Shown in pieces: positions 34,184 to 42,616 of a DNA stretch of 64,000 nt (positions are counted from its first letter, which is position 1; each line of letters begins with the position of its first letter). A model generated the notes under the pieces. It was not told the origin of the DNA and ran no database searches. It was given only the letters and a program-made list of their open reading frames with translations. Origin of the DNA: Flagellimonas hymeniacidonis (GTDB lineage Bacteria; Bacteroidota; Bacteroidia; Flavobacteriales; Flavobacteriaceae); the NCBI RefSeq assembly GCF_008040165.1, contig NZ_VRUR01000002.1, positions 744,001 to 808,000 on the forward strand, read 5' to 3'. A program made the position numbers and the translations under genes.

Positions 34184-36046
34184 ATGAAAAAAAGTTATTT
34201 AGTATTAGGAGCTGCCATTTTGGTGGGCAAAGCACTTGCTGCACAAGATTCGCAACAAGATGCTGTTCAAACGCAACAATTGGATGAAGTTATTGTGAGC
34301 GATTCACGTTTTGAATTGAAACGTGAGAATTCGGGTAAAACCGTTATTAAAATTTCAACCGAAGAACTGGAAAGAAATCAAGGTAAAACAGTTGCCGAAT
34401 TAATCAACACAAAAAGCGGAATTGAGATTACCGGAAGCAGAGGCCGAGATGGTTCGGTTTTTGGTGTTTTTGCCAGAGGTGGTAGGGGCAGACAGGCCTT
34501 AGTAATTGTGGATGGAGTTCGTGTTTCTGATCCGTCCTCTTTTTCGCAAGAATATGATTTGCGTTTGCTTTCAACCGCTAACATTGAATCCATAGAGATC
34601 ATTAAAGGAGCAGCAAGTACCTTGTATGGAACCAATGCAGCAACGGCAGTAATCAATATTACCACAAAGAAAAGCGCAAAGGAAAAAGTAACAGGGAACT
34701 TTCAGTCTACCATTGGAACAAATCAAACTGCGGAGGACCAAAATTATAATCTAGGTAGTTTTACCAACAGTGCAGGGGTAAATGGAACTTTGAAAAAGTT
34801 CTCGTATAGTGCAGACTTCTCCAACAGATATTCAAGTGGGATCTCAGCAGCGGTGACCCCAGAAAATGAAGAGGATACTTTTTCACACTTTAGCGCTAAT
34901 GTTAAGCTGGGGTATCAATTTTCAGATAATTTTGAAGTATCCATTTATGGGAATCAAACAAAATTCAATAATGAGTTTGATGCGGCACTGGCAGAAGCTC
35001 CCAATCGTTCCAAAACGAGTCAGGATAGAGTAGGTCTTTCATCATCTTTTAAATATAATAAAGGGTCAATTCATATCAACACCGCCTATTCAGATTATGA
35101 AACGGACTCTCGAAGCACCTTTGGAGAGAGTATTTTAGATGGTAAAAACCTCGTTGTTGATTTTTACAATAAATATGTTTTTGATGGTAAATGGCATACC
35201 ATTTTAGGTGTGAATTATATTAAAGATGAAGCCATTTTTACCAATGAAGCAGACTTTACAATTGTGGACCCCTATGCAAACTTGGTTTATATTTCGGACT
35301 TTGGATTTAATTTGAATACTGGCATAAGGCTCAACAACCATTCGGAGTATGGCAATCATTTTGTGTATAACTTAAACCCTTCTTATACTTTTACCACGAC
35401 CAACGGATATGTAAAGTTGTTGGGATCCTACGCGACTTCATACATTACGCCTAATTTGATTCAATTATTTGGGGATTTTGGTTCTAATCCAGATTTGGAG
35501 CCTGAGGAGAACAGAACCATTGAAGGAGGGGTAGAGTATTTTGTAAATGATAAGCTGCGGGTTAGTGCCATTTATTTTGACCGAAATGAAAAGAACACCA
35601 TTGGTTTTGACCAAAACTTTACCAGCATAAATCTGGCCAGTGAAATTGATGCGAATGGAGTGGAGCTTGAAGTTTCTTGGGCACCTATTGATGCGTTTAC
35701 GTTGGATGCCAATTACACCTTTACAGAGCGTAAAGGCGACAATGCCATTAGAATACCAAAGCACAAAGTGAATTTAGCCTTGGGATACCAAGTGTGTGAA
35801 ACTACCAGTCTGTCACTTAATTATGCATATACCGGACAACGATTTGATACTGATTTCAGCACGTTTACCGATGTATCCTTGGAGTCTTTTTCTTTAGTTA
35901 ACTTCTATGTGCAACATGAACTTATGCCCAATAAGCTTAGAGTATTCTTGAATGCTAATAATCTGTTGAACGAAGAGTTTGTAGAGGTAATTGGCTTTAC
36001 AACCAGAGGTAGAAATATCAGTGCTGGGTTCAATCTTACGCTTTAA
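34184..36046 (+). CDS. btuB: TonB-dependent outer-membrane receptor, cobalamin type
   Basis: A 620-residue outer-membrane barrel with a signal peptide ending ALAAQ (about 20). The plug domain reads LDEVIVSDSRFELKRENSGKTV...VFGVFARGGRGRQALVIVDGVRVSDP and ESIEIIKGAASTLYGTNAATAVINITTKK; the barrel ends in a terminal aromatic-rich strand RNISAGFNLTL. The length is close to E. coli BtuB (614). Control by a cobalamin riboswitch supports B12 as ligand; the family alone would not decide. Confidence 0.92.
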   Translation: MKKSYLVLGAAILVGKALAAQDSQQDAVQTQQLDEVIVSDSRFELKRENSGKTVIKISTEELERNQGKTVAELINTKSGIEITGSRGRDGSVFGVFARGGRGRQALVIVDGVRVSDPSSFSQEYDLRLLSTANIESIEIIKGAASTLYGTNAATAVINITTKKSAKEKVTGNFQSTIGTNQTAEDQNYNLGSFTNSAGVNGTLKKFSYSADFSNRYSSGISAAVTPENEEDTFSHFSANVKLGYQFSDNFEVSIYGNQTKFNNEFDAALAEAPNRSKTSQDRVGLSSSFKYNKGSIHINTAYSDYETDSRSTFGESILDGKNLVVDFYNKYVFDGKWHTILGVNYIKDEAIFTNEADFTIVDPYANLVYISDFGFNLNTGIRLNNHSEYGNHFVYNLNPSYTFTTTNGYVKLLGSYATSYITPNLIQLFGDFGSNPDLEPEENRTIEGGVEYFVNDKLRVSAIYFDRNEKNTIGFDQNFTSINLASEIDANGVELEVSWAPIDAFTLDANYTFTERKGDNAIRIPKHKVNLALGYQVCETTSLSLNYAYTGQRFDTDFSTFTDVSLESFSLVNFYVQHELMPNKLRVFLNANNLLNEEFVEVIGFTTRGRNISAGFNLTL

Positions 36047-36063
36047 TTAGCTAACTTTCTAGT

Positions 36064-37002
36064 ATGATCAAGGTTTGTTCTTTTATGCCCGCTGTTACCC
36101 AAATGATTTATGACATGGGTCTGGACAATTATTTATATGGAGTCACTTTTGAGTGCCCGGAACAGACCTTAAAGGAAAAAGAACCGGTTGTACGCTGTAT
36201 TTTGGAAGGAAAAAACCTTTCCAGCATAGAGATTGATACTCTTTTTTCTGCGAGCAAACATCAAGGTAAGGATTTGTATTATGTGGATGAGCCTATTTTA
36301 GAAAGGATTTCGCCCGATATCATTTTTACGCAGGATATGTGCGATATCTGTCAGATTGATACCGCATGTACGGCAGCGGCAGTTGCAAATTTGGAGAAAC
36401 AACCTGAGTTGATTTCCATAAGCCCGGAATCTTTAGAAGATGTTTTTGAATCAGCCGTTACTATTGCTAAGGCAATGGGGAAAGAAGAAGTGGCCTATTC
36501 GTATTTGAATGGACTTCACAAGCGCATAGATACCGTTGTTGATTTGCTGAGGGCTGTTAAAGCATTGCCCAAAAGGGTAATGCTTATGGAATGGTTGGAT
36601 CCCATTTTTAACTGTGGACACTGGATTCCCCATCAAATTGCCTATGCCGGAGGAGTGGATATGCTTTCCAATCCATCTGGGGATAGTATTGTGACCCAAT
36701 GGGATAAGATTGTAAAATACAACCCTGAAGTTTTGGTGATAGCACCTTGTGGTTTCACTGTTGACCGAACTTTGGAAGAGATGCATATTTTGACAGAGAA
36801 AGAAGGATGGGATGGTTTAAAAGCGGTTCAAGAAAATGCTGTTTTTATTGCTGATTTTGATATGTTCACTCAATCCTCGGCGAATACTTTGGTTGATGGG
36901 ATAGAATTATTAGCGGGTCTTTTTCATCCTGATGTATTAAAAATTCCTGAAGGCTTATCTAAAAAATATAAACCTTTCAATGTTAAAGCACTTCAACAAT
37001 AG
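36064..37002 (+). CDS. Signal-less BtuF-fold cobalamin-binding-like protein
   Basis: A 312-residue protein of the periplasmic-binding (BtuF/FhuD) fold, but starting MIKVCSFMPAVTQMIYDMGL with no signal peptide or lipobox, so it appears cytoplasmic. ISPDIIFTQDMCDICQIDTAC carries a Cys-rich motif seen in a solitary cobalamin-binding-annotated subgroup. Later motifs are PKRVMLMEWLDPIFNCGHWIPHQIAYAGGVD and NPEVLVIAPCGF. It is 17 bp after the TonB receptor gene and so under the riboswitch. A cytosolic B12 chaperone or a corrinoid-remodelling role is inference. Confidence 0.85.
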   Translation: MIKVCSFMPAVTQMIYDMGLDNYLYGVTFECPEQTLKEKEPVVRCILEGKNLSSIEIDTLFSASKHQGKDLYYVDEPILERISPDIIFTQDMCDICQIDTACTAAAVANLEKQPELISISPESLEDVFESAVTIAKAMGKEEVAYSYLNGLHKRIDTVVDLLRAVKALPKRVMLMEWLDPIFNCGHWIPHQIAYAGGVDMLSNPSGDSIVTQWDKIVKYNPEVLVIAPCGFTVDRTLEEMHILTEKEGWDGLKAVQENAVFIADFDMFTQSSANTLVDGIELLAGLFHPDVLKIPEGLSKKYKPFNVKALQQ

Positions 37003-37014
37003 ATTGATGAATAA

Positions 37015-37042
37015 AAAAGAGCGGCCTTAAGGCCGCTCTTTT
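37015..37042. terminator. Bidirectional terminator between B12 operon and S41 protease
   Basis: AAAAGAGCGGCC TTAA GGCCGCTCTTTT is a perfect GC-rich stem with A and T runs on both sides, placed between the convergent genes ending at 37002 and 37047. Confidence 0.93.
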
Positions 37043-37046
37043 ATTT

Positions 37047-38483
37047 CTAGTTTCTGTTAAGGGGTTTATCCAAAAACATATTGTCTTTTCCAGGTTTAGC
37101 CATTTCCGACCCCATAAGTACTTTTCCAGTCATTTGAGGATCAAAGCTAGCTTTGCTAATAAGTCCAGTAATTTCTTGAATTGCTCTGGCTAACAGAGGT
37201 TCGGCTTGGTCTCCTAAAACGCCTAGATTAGCAAAATCTTCTTCAAGAACGATATTAGGTGCTAAACCATCAGTATAGTCTGAAAATCCATCTGCGTTCT
37301 CATTTCTACCAACCAAAGGCTGTATGGCCCAGCTATTTTCAGGATTAATGGAATTTTCTCTGGTGGAACTATAGATATAATCGTTTCCTGGGTCATCAAC
37401 CATAGTAATGGAAAACTCATTTTTCCCCCGTGTTCTTTCCCCGATATGGATAACATTTATATAGGGAGCAAGCCCATTCATGACCAATTCGCTTGCAGAA
37501 GCTGAACTATTGGTGGCTATTACGTAAACCCTATTTAGGTTTAGTGTGTTTATGGCACTTCCGTCATTAGTGGTAGAAGCAAAGTAATCCTCTAATTGTG
37601 AAGCACTGAACTGTGATTGTATTTTATCGTTCCAACGTTGTCTTATATATAGGTCGTTGGTATTTGTACCGTAGATCATACTCGCCAAAAGCCTTGAAGA
37701 ATTCACAGAACCTCCAGGGTTATAGCGCATGTCCAAAACTAAATCACTAACACCATCAGCAACAAATTGGCCGAAGGCATCATTCAACTCTTCATCAAAA
37801 CCACGAGTGAAGCCGTTATACATGATATAACCAATTTTTTGTCCACCTATATCCAATGTATTGGCAACGAGCACCGGGTTTTCAGTCAATCCTTCAAATT
37901 TGGTCAAACTAACCTCTTCATCAGAATCGGTGATTGTGGAGCCATTTATTGTGGCAAGTCCTAATGTATAGGTATCATTATCACCAAATAATAAATCTCC
38001 AAAGTTGGCTCCAGTCAATTGCTGGCCATCAACTCTGGTAAAAATATCTCCTCGCTGAATGTCTTTACCAGCGGCATCTGAATTTGGTATAATGTACCTA
38101 ACATATCCAAAAAGATCATCACCACTGCCAAAGCGGACCAATCCGAATTCTAAACCATTACTTTTTGATATTCCATTGAGCCCATTTACAAGGGTGGTAT
38201 AATCTTCGTTGGAAAAACTAAATCGATCTTCTGCGAATTGAATACTATTGTAGAAATTCAATGGATCAGATGTAGCCGCTAAAAATTCTGTGTATTCGGC
38301 ATCAGAAGCAAAACGATTGTCCGCTAAATTGGGAACTTCACCTTGCCAAAAATACCATAGATTCATGGCGCGCCACATAAAATTCTGAACTACAATGTCA
38401 GTAGGGACATTGGCATCATCGTCATTATTACAGGCTGTGAGGCTAAGGCCTAGCGCAACAAACAGGAGCAAATATTTTTTCAT
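37047..38483 (-). CDS. S41-family peptidase lipoprotein
   Basis: A 478-residue C-terminal-processing-type serine protease anchored by a lipobox (SLTAC, Cys18). A PDZ-like segment (GYVRYIIPNSDAAGKDIQRGDIFTRVDGQQLTG) precedes the tail-protease domain: LVLDMRYNPGG, IATNSSASASELVMNGLAPY (catalytic Ser) and HIGERTRGKNE (catalytic Lys). Periplasmic or surface side. Promoter unclear; the 208-bp spacer to the divergent sigma gene has no perfect -33/-7 pair. Confidence 0.92.
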   Translation of the reverse strand: MKKYLLLFVALGLSLTACNNDDDANVPTDIVVQNFMWRAMNLWYFWQGEVPNLADNRFASDAEYTEFLAATSDPLNFYNSIQFAEDRFSFSNEDYTTLVNGLNGISKSNGLEFGLVRFGSGDDLFGYVRYIIPNSDAAGKDIQRGDIFTRVDGQQLTGANFGDLLFGDNDTYTLGLATINGSTITDSDEEVSLTKFEGLTENPVLVANTLDIGGQKIGYIMYNGFTRGFDEELNDAFGQFVADGVSDLVLDMRYNPGGSVNSSRLLASMIYGTNTNDLYIRQRWNDKIQSQFSASQLEDYFASTTNDGSAINTLNLNRVYVIATNSSASASELVMNGLAPYINVIHIGERTRGKNEFSITMVDDPGNDYIYSSTRENSINPENSWAIQPLVGRNENADGFSDYTDGLAPNIVLEEDFANLGVLGDQAEPLLARAIQEITGLISKASFDPQMTGKVLMGSEMAKPGKDNMFLDKPLNRN

Positions 38484-38691
38484 AGCTAATTTTTAGTAAG
38501 ATTCATCAACTATCATTCCATATAATTCATGAATAATAATTAATATGTAGGATATTTTTTGAATTCTTACAATATGGGATTACAAAATAGATACATATGG
38601 GGAGAATACAAACTTTTTGTAACAAAATTCGATATGTGTCGTCGTGATAATGTAAGCGATAAATAAAACTTACAACAACTAGTACAACCAA

Positions 38692-39201
38692 ATGAAACAG
38701 GCCGAATTTTTAAATGTGGTAATGCCCTTTAAGGATAAGCTCTATAGACTGGCAAAACGGTTATTGGTTTCTAGGGAGGAAGCAGAAGATGCCACCCAAG
38801 AGATTCTTTTAAAACTATGGTCTAAGAATGAGTCCATGGAGCAGTATAAAAATGTGGAAGCCTTTGCCATGACCATGACCAAAAATTTCTGTTTGGACAG
38901 ATTAAAATCCAAACAAGCAAGTAATTTGAAGCTGGTGCATAGCAATTACAGTGATGAGAGCAACTCGTTACAAAAACAGTTGGAAGCTGAGGATAGCGTG
39001 CAGTGGATGGAACGGATTATGGAAGAGCTACCCGAACAACAGAAAATGGTATTGCAGCTTAGAGATGTAGAACAATATGAATTTGAAGAAATCTGTGAGT
39101 TATTAGACATGAAACCAACAGCAGTGCGAGTAGCATTATCACGAGCAAGAAAAACAGTACGACAAGAATTAGTAAAAAAACATAGCTATGGAATTGGATA
39201 A
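38692..39201 (+). CDS. ECF-type RNA polymerase sigma factor
   Basis: A 169-residue sigma-70 family factor: region 2 LYRLAKRLLVSREEAEDATQEILLKLWS and a region 4 helix-turn-helix LPEQQKMVLQLRDVEQYEFEEICELLDMKPTAVRVALSRARKTVRQEL. No region 1 or 3. It overlaps the following gene by 14 bp. The next gene starts a set of three DUF4252 proteins, indicating a dedicated regulon. Confidence 0.95.
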   Translation: MKQAEFLNVVMPFKDKLYRLAKRLLVSREEAEDATQEILLKLWSKNESMEQYKNVEAFAMTMTKNFCLDRLKSKQASNLKLVHSNYSDESNSLQKQLEAEDSVQWMERIMEELPEQQKMVLQLRDVEQYEFEEICELLDMKPTAVRVALSRARKTVRQELVKKHSYGIG

Positions 39202-39607
39202 CATAGAAAAATTATTGGAAAAGTATTTTGAAGCAACCTCAACGGTCGCCGAGGAAAAGACATTGCAAGCCTATTTTTCCCAAGAAAGTGTTGCAACACA
39301 TCTGGAACAATACAGACCAATGTTCAATTATTTTTCCAGCGCCAAGGAAGAACGGTATACTAAGCAGGTTCCATTAAAACCTAGAAGAAACTATTACAAA
39401 TGGATTTCCGTTGCAGCCGTTGCAGTTTTAACCTTTGGCCTCTATTTTGGTAATGCGTACCAAGAAAGAAAAGAGGCAGAATATGCCTATCAAGAAACCA
39501 AAAAAGCTTTTGAACTCTTAGCACAGAATTTTGGTCGAGGCACAGAAAAAGTAGCCTATTTACAAGAGTTCGAAGTCGCAAAACAAAAAATTTATAATAA
39601 TAATTAA
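39188..39607 (+). CDS. Single-helix membrane protein, probable anti-sigma factor
   Basis: A 139-residue protein: an acidic helical N-terminal domain (MELDNIEKLLEKYFEATSTVAEEKTLQAYFSQESV), one membrane helix (WISVAAVAVLTFGLYFG, about 71-87) and a helical outer segment. Position right after and overlapping the sigma gene, with the N-terminal domain on the cytoplasmic side, is the layout of an anti-sigma factor, but no zinc-binding HxxxCxxC is present, so the assignment rests on context. It precedes three DUF4252 genes by 10 bp. Confidence 0.75.
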   Translation: MELDNIEKLLEKYFEATSTVAEEKTLQAYFSQESVATHLEQYRPMFNYFSSAKEERYTKQVPLKPRRNYYKWISVAAVAVLTFGLYFGNAYQERKEAEYAYQETKKAFELLAQNFGRGTEKVAYLQEFEVAKQKIYNNN

Positions 39608-39617
39608 ATCGTAAAAA

Positions 39618-40160
39618 ATGAAAAGGAATATTTTAATCTTTTTAATAGCAGTACTGCCACTTTCAGGTTTCTCGCAATCCCTGTTCGACAAGTTTGAGGA
39701 CTTGGATGATGTTACCTCTGTGGTGGTAAATAAGAGCATGTTCAATTTGTTGGCAAAGATAGATGTTGAGGTGGACGATGCCGAAGCCCAAGATTTTATG
39801 GATGTTGCCAGCAGTCTTAAAAGCCTAAAGGTGTTTACTACGGATAACAAACAAATTGGAGATGATATGAAGTCCTCTGTAGACAAATACTTAAGGTCTT
39901 CAAGTATGGAAGAATTAATGCGTGTTAAGGATAAAGACGCAAACGTAAAGTTCTATATTAAGGAAGGTAAAGACTCTGATCATGTTAGTGAGTTGTTGAT
40001 GTTTGTTACTGGCCTAAAGGAAGTTGAAGCAGATGGAAGAAAATTTGAAACGGTACTTCTTTCTTTAACTGGTGATATTGATTTGAACAAAATCAATTCA
40101 TTGACCAACAAGATGAATTTGCCAAAAGAGTTGAACAAAGCTGGTAAAAAAGGAAACTAA
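39618..40160 (+). CDS. Secreted DUF4252 protein A
   Basis: A 180-residue protein with a cleavable signal peptide (MKRNILIFLIAVLPLSGFSQ). The mature part starts SLFDKFEDLDDVTSVVVNKSMFNLLAKID and includes MRVKDKDANVKFYIKEGKDSDHVSELLMFVTG and FETVLLSLTGDIDLNKINSL, the two conserved blocks of DUF4252. It is paralogous to the next two genes. Function unknown; the operon suggests the DUF4252 proteins are targets or periplasmic inputs of the sigma pathway. Confidence 0.88.
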   Translation: MKRNILIFLIAVLPLSGFSQSLFDKFEDLDDVTSVVVNKSMFNLLAKIDVEVDDAEAQDFMDVASSLKSLKVFTTDNKQIGDDMKSSVDKYLRSSSMEELMRVKDKDANVKFYIKEGKDSDHVSELLMFVTGLKEVEADGRKFETVLLSLTGDIDLNKINSLTNKMNLPKELNKAGKKGN

Positions 40161-40165
40161 GTGTC

Positions 40166-40708
40166 ATGAAAAAGATAATCATTGCAATAGTTTGTGTTTG
40201 CCTTCCCTTTTTTGGGATGTCACAATCCGTACTCGATAAGTTCGAAGATTCGGACAGGATAGGCTCTGTAACCATCAATAAAGGAATGTTGGATATTGTT
40301 GCCAGTATGATGGAAGATGATAATGATGAGGACAGCAAAGAGTTTGTTGAAATTGCCAAGGGCATCAATAATATTAAAATTTTTATTTCAGAAGATGCGG
40401 GGGCCTCGGCAGATATGGCGGCAACCCTGAAACAATATGTTAAATCATCAAAGTTGGAGGAGTTGATGAAGGTAAAAGACGGAGATACCAACCTTAGATT
40501 TTATATCAAGAATGGGAAAAATGAAGACAGAGTTGAAGAGTTATTGATGTTCGTAACGGGAATAGATGACAAAAAACATGGAAGTAATCATCATAATTTT
40601 GAAACCGTATTGTTGACCATGACCGGAGATATTGACCTTACCAAAGTAGGTTCATTGACGAGAAAGATGAAACTTCACAAAGGTTTGGAGAAATTGGATA
40701 AAGAATAA
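40166..40708 (+). CDS. Secreted DUF4252 protein B
   Basis: A 180-residue protein with signal peptide MKKIIIAIVCVCLPFFGMSQ and the same layout as its neighbour: SVLDKFEDSDRIGSVTINKGMLDIVA, MKVKDGDTNLRFYIKNGKNEDRVEELLMFVTG and FETVLLTMTGDIDLTKVGSL. It differs in a longer acidic run (EDDNDEDSKEF). The gap from copy A is only 5 bp. Likely an old tandem duplication with conserved spacing. Confidence 0.88.
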   Translation: MKKIIIAIVCVCLPFFGMSQSVLDKFEDSDRIGSVTINKGMLDIVASMMEDDNDEDSKEFVEIAKGINNIKIFISEDAGASADMAATLKQYVKSSKLEELMKVKDGDTNLRFYIKNGKNEDRVEELLMFVTGIDDKKHGSNHHNFETVLLTMTGDIDLTKVGSLTRKMKLHKGLEKLDKE

Positions 40709-40728
40709 TATCAATCAAAAAAGAACAG

Positions 40729-41268
40729 ATGAAAAATATATTTAAAAGTTTAACGATAGCAGGAGCCATACTTTTGGCTTCCTGTTCATCGCATCAAAGT
40801 TTACAGGAGTATTATGTAGACAATTCGGAGAATCCTAATTTTATTGTGGTAGATGTTCCTGCAAGCATTCTAAAAATGGATGGGATTGACCTTACCGAAA
40901 CACAACAGGAAGCAGTTGAATCGCTTAGAAAGTTCAATCTTTTGGCCTTCAAAAAGAATGCGGACAATGCAGCAGAGTATAAAGTTGAAAAAACCAAGGT
41001 AAAAGAGATTCTTAAGGATGATGAGTTTGTGGAATTGATGAAGATTAATTCTTCTTACGGAAAAGGTGTTATCAAATATCTTGGAGATGAAGATGCCATT
41101 GATGAGGTCATCATTTATGGTGACAGCAAGGACAAAGGCTTTGCTTTGGTAAGGGTTTTAGGAAAGGATATGAACCCAGCTCATATAGTACAGCTTATGC
41201 AGGCCATTCAAAAATCAGATTACAAGGGAGAAGGACTTGGTGAAATTGGAGAATTTTTGAAAGGATAA
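40729..41268 (+). CDS. DUF4252 lipoprotein C
   Basis: A 179-residue lipoprotein with lipobox ASC (about Cys19; MKNIFKSLTIAGAILLASC). The mature part is more divergent from copies A and B: QEYYVDNSENPNFIVVDVPASILKMDGIDLTETQ and EVIIYGDSKDKGFALVRVLGKDMNPAHI, matching DUF4252 weakly. The membrane anchor suggests it fixes or complements the soluble paralogues. It is followed by a terminator and ends the cassette. Confidence 0.82.
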   Translation: MKNIFKSLTIAGAILLASCSSHQSLQEYYVDNSENPNFIVVDVPASILKMDGIDLTETQQEAVESLRKFNLLAFKKNADNAAEYKVEKTKVKEILKDDEFVELMKINSSYGKGVIKYLGDEDAIDEVIIYGDSKDKGFALVRVLGKDMNPAHIVQLMQAIQKSDYKGEGLGEIGEFLKG

Positions 41269-41295
41269 CCAATACAAACATCAAAAAGCGGAATC

Positions 41296-41322
41296 TGGGT
41301 AACTTTTAGTTACCCTTTTTTT
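41296..41322 (+). terminator. Terminator of the sigma/DUF4252 operon
   Basis: GGGTAAC TTTTA GTTACCC followed by TTTTTTT, 28 bp after the last DUF4252 stop codon. Confidence 0.9.
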
Positions 41323-41340
41323 ATGCGTAAAACTTATACA

Positions 41341-41376
41341 CATCAATTAAAGTCGAATATCCATCAATTAAAGTCG
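41341..41376. repeat. 15-bp direct repeat, 21-bp period
   Basis: CATCAATTAAAGTCG occurs at 41341-41355 and again at 41362-41376 with 6 bp between, two helical turns apart. It lies between the terminator and the next gene; the rest of the 41324-41500 gap is AT-rich with no other signal. Confidence 0.7.
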
Positions 41377-41611
41377 GATTTTTAATCTAAAAACTTGTAA
41401 ATTAAAATTGTATTTGTTAATCTAAACCTAAATTTAGTTTTATCAAAAGTAAATACCAAAATTAGGTGATGCTTTAAAGTATATTTTATGCGCATTACAA
41501 AAACTCCTGGTTATAAATAAAATTTCTTGGCATAGGACCATTTTAGTAGGACTGTTATTTGGGTTACTAATATCGATTCAAATTTCGGCCCAAGAAATTC
41601 GCGGTAGATTA

Positions 41612-42517
41612 GTGGCATTCAAACCTAATCACTTTGAACCATCTGCATTGAACATTATTAATTTAGATACCTGCTTACAGCAAAAATCTGCCTTCTGGTA
41701 TGCCAAATCAAAAGTTGAAGTATTTCTAACTAACCATAAAGATTCTTTGTTTTCTGAGACCATAACAGATTCTCTAGGATATTTTAAAGCTAAAATTCCA
41801 AGTAATAAAAGTTGTTATATAAAAATAGAAGGAAGCAGTGGGCAATGGGGTGAAAAGCAGTTACCGCTCTTTATTAGAAATATTAAACAAGATTACTCAT
41901 TGGAGATTCCATTTATTCCTTTTTTAAGAATTTATTCCTCATTAGGGGAGTATGTAATTGTTAAACAAAAAAGAAGGTTCCCTTTTCTAAAGAAACGAAT
42001 GAAACTAGAGCATCATCCGCCAACAATGTATGATTACTACAAGCCTGGAAATTATACTTTTCGATATAAAACTTTCCAATACATACTAACAAAAAACCAA
42101 AATGAGTTTGAAATAAACTTCCCTGAACTGGCACATAACGTGGTTAGTTCTAATGTGCAAAATATTAAAATGCGTTATTCTTCTCTAGGGGTTCTTTTGC
42201 AAGAGGAAGAGACTTTTGAAGAACTTGTTGAGGGAGGAATGAGATTTTTTCAATCATTTATTAATAGAAATAGAAAGTTGCCCCAAGAGATTTTAAAAGA
42301 AACGGCTAACCATACGGTTAAAATTGCTTGTATTTATTACGTAAATGGTACGGTAAGTTATCCCATTATAGTAAACTCAGATGATTCTTGGCATGACAAG
42401 GAAGCTTTACGACTGATAGGAATTTTGCCAAGATTCACACTTAAACTTGGGCGTGCCCGTGGCCCTTTTTCAAGACATATTGTGAACATTGATATCAACT
42501 TTAATTATCCTAAATGA
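41612..42517 (+). CDS. Carboxypeptidase-regulatory-like exported protein, start uncertain
   Basis: The GTG at 41612 is the only usual start codon in this frame, but the frame stays open upstream and reads NKISWHRTILVGLLFGLLISIQISAQEIRGRLV, a convincing signal peptide ending at SAQ followed by a carboxypeptidase-regulatory-like first strand. An ATG at 41488 is out of frame and stops after ten codons (MRITKTPGYK). So the true start is missing, non-standard or lost by a small indel near 41505-41520. The mature ~300 residues (KVEVFLTNHKDSLFSETITDSLGYFKAKIP) are otherwise unrecognised. Confidence 0.6.
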   Translation: MAFKPNHFEPSALNIINLDTCLQQKSAFWYAKSKVEVFLTNHKDSLFSETITDSLGYFKAKIPSNKSCYIKIEGSSGQWGEKQLPLFIRNIKQDYSLEIPFIPFLRIYSSLGEYVIVKQKRRFPFLKKRMKLEHHPPTMYDYYKPGNYTFRYKTFQYILTKNQNEFEINFPELAHNVVSSNVQNIKMRYSSLGVLLQEEETFEELVEGGMRFFQSFINRNRKLPQEILKETANHTVKIACIYYVNGTVSYPIIVNSDDSWHDKEALRLIGILPRFTLKLGRARGPFSRHIVNIDINFNYPK

Positions 42518-42616
42518 TTTCTGTGTAAAATGTACCCTTCATAGATTTTGTGTGACCTTCTTTTTATCTTAGTGTCTCACACACAGTAAGAACACTAACA
42601 AAACAAGCAAACAACT

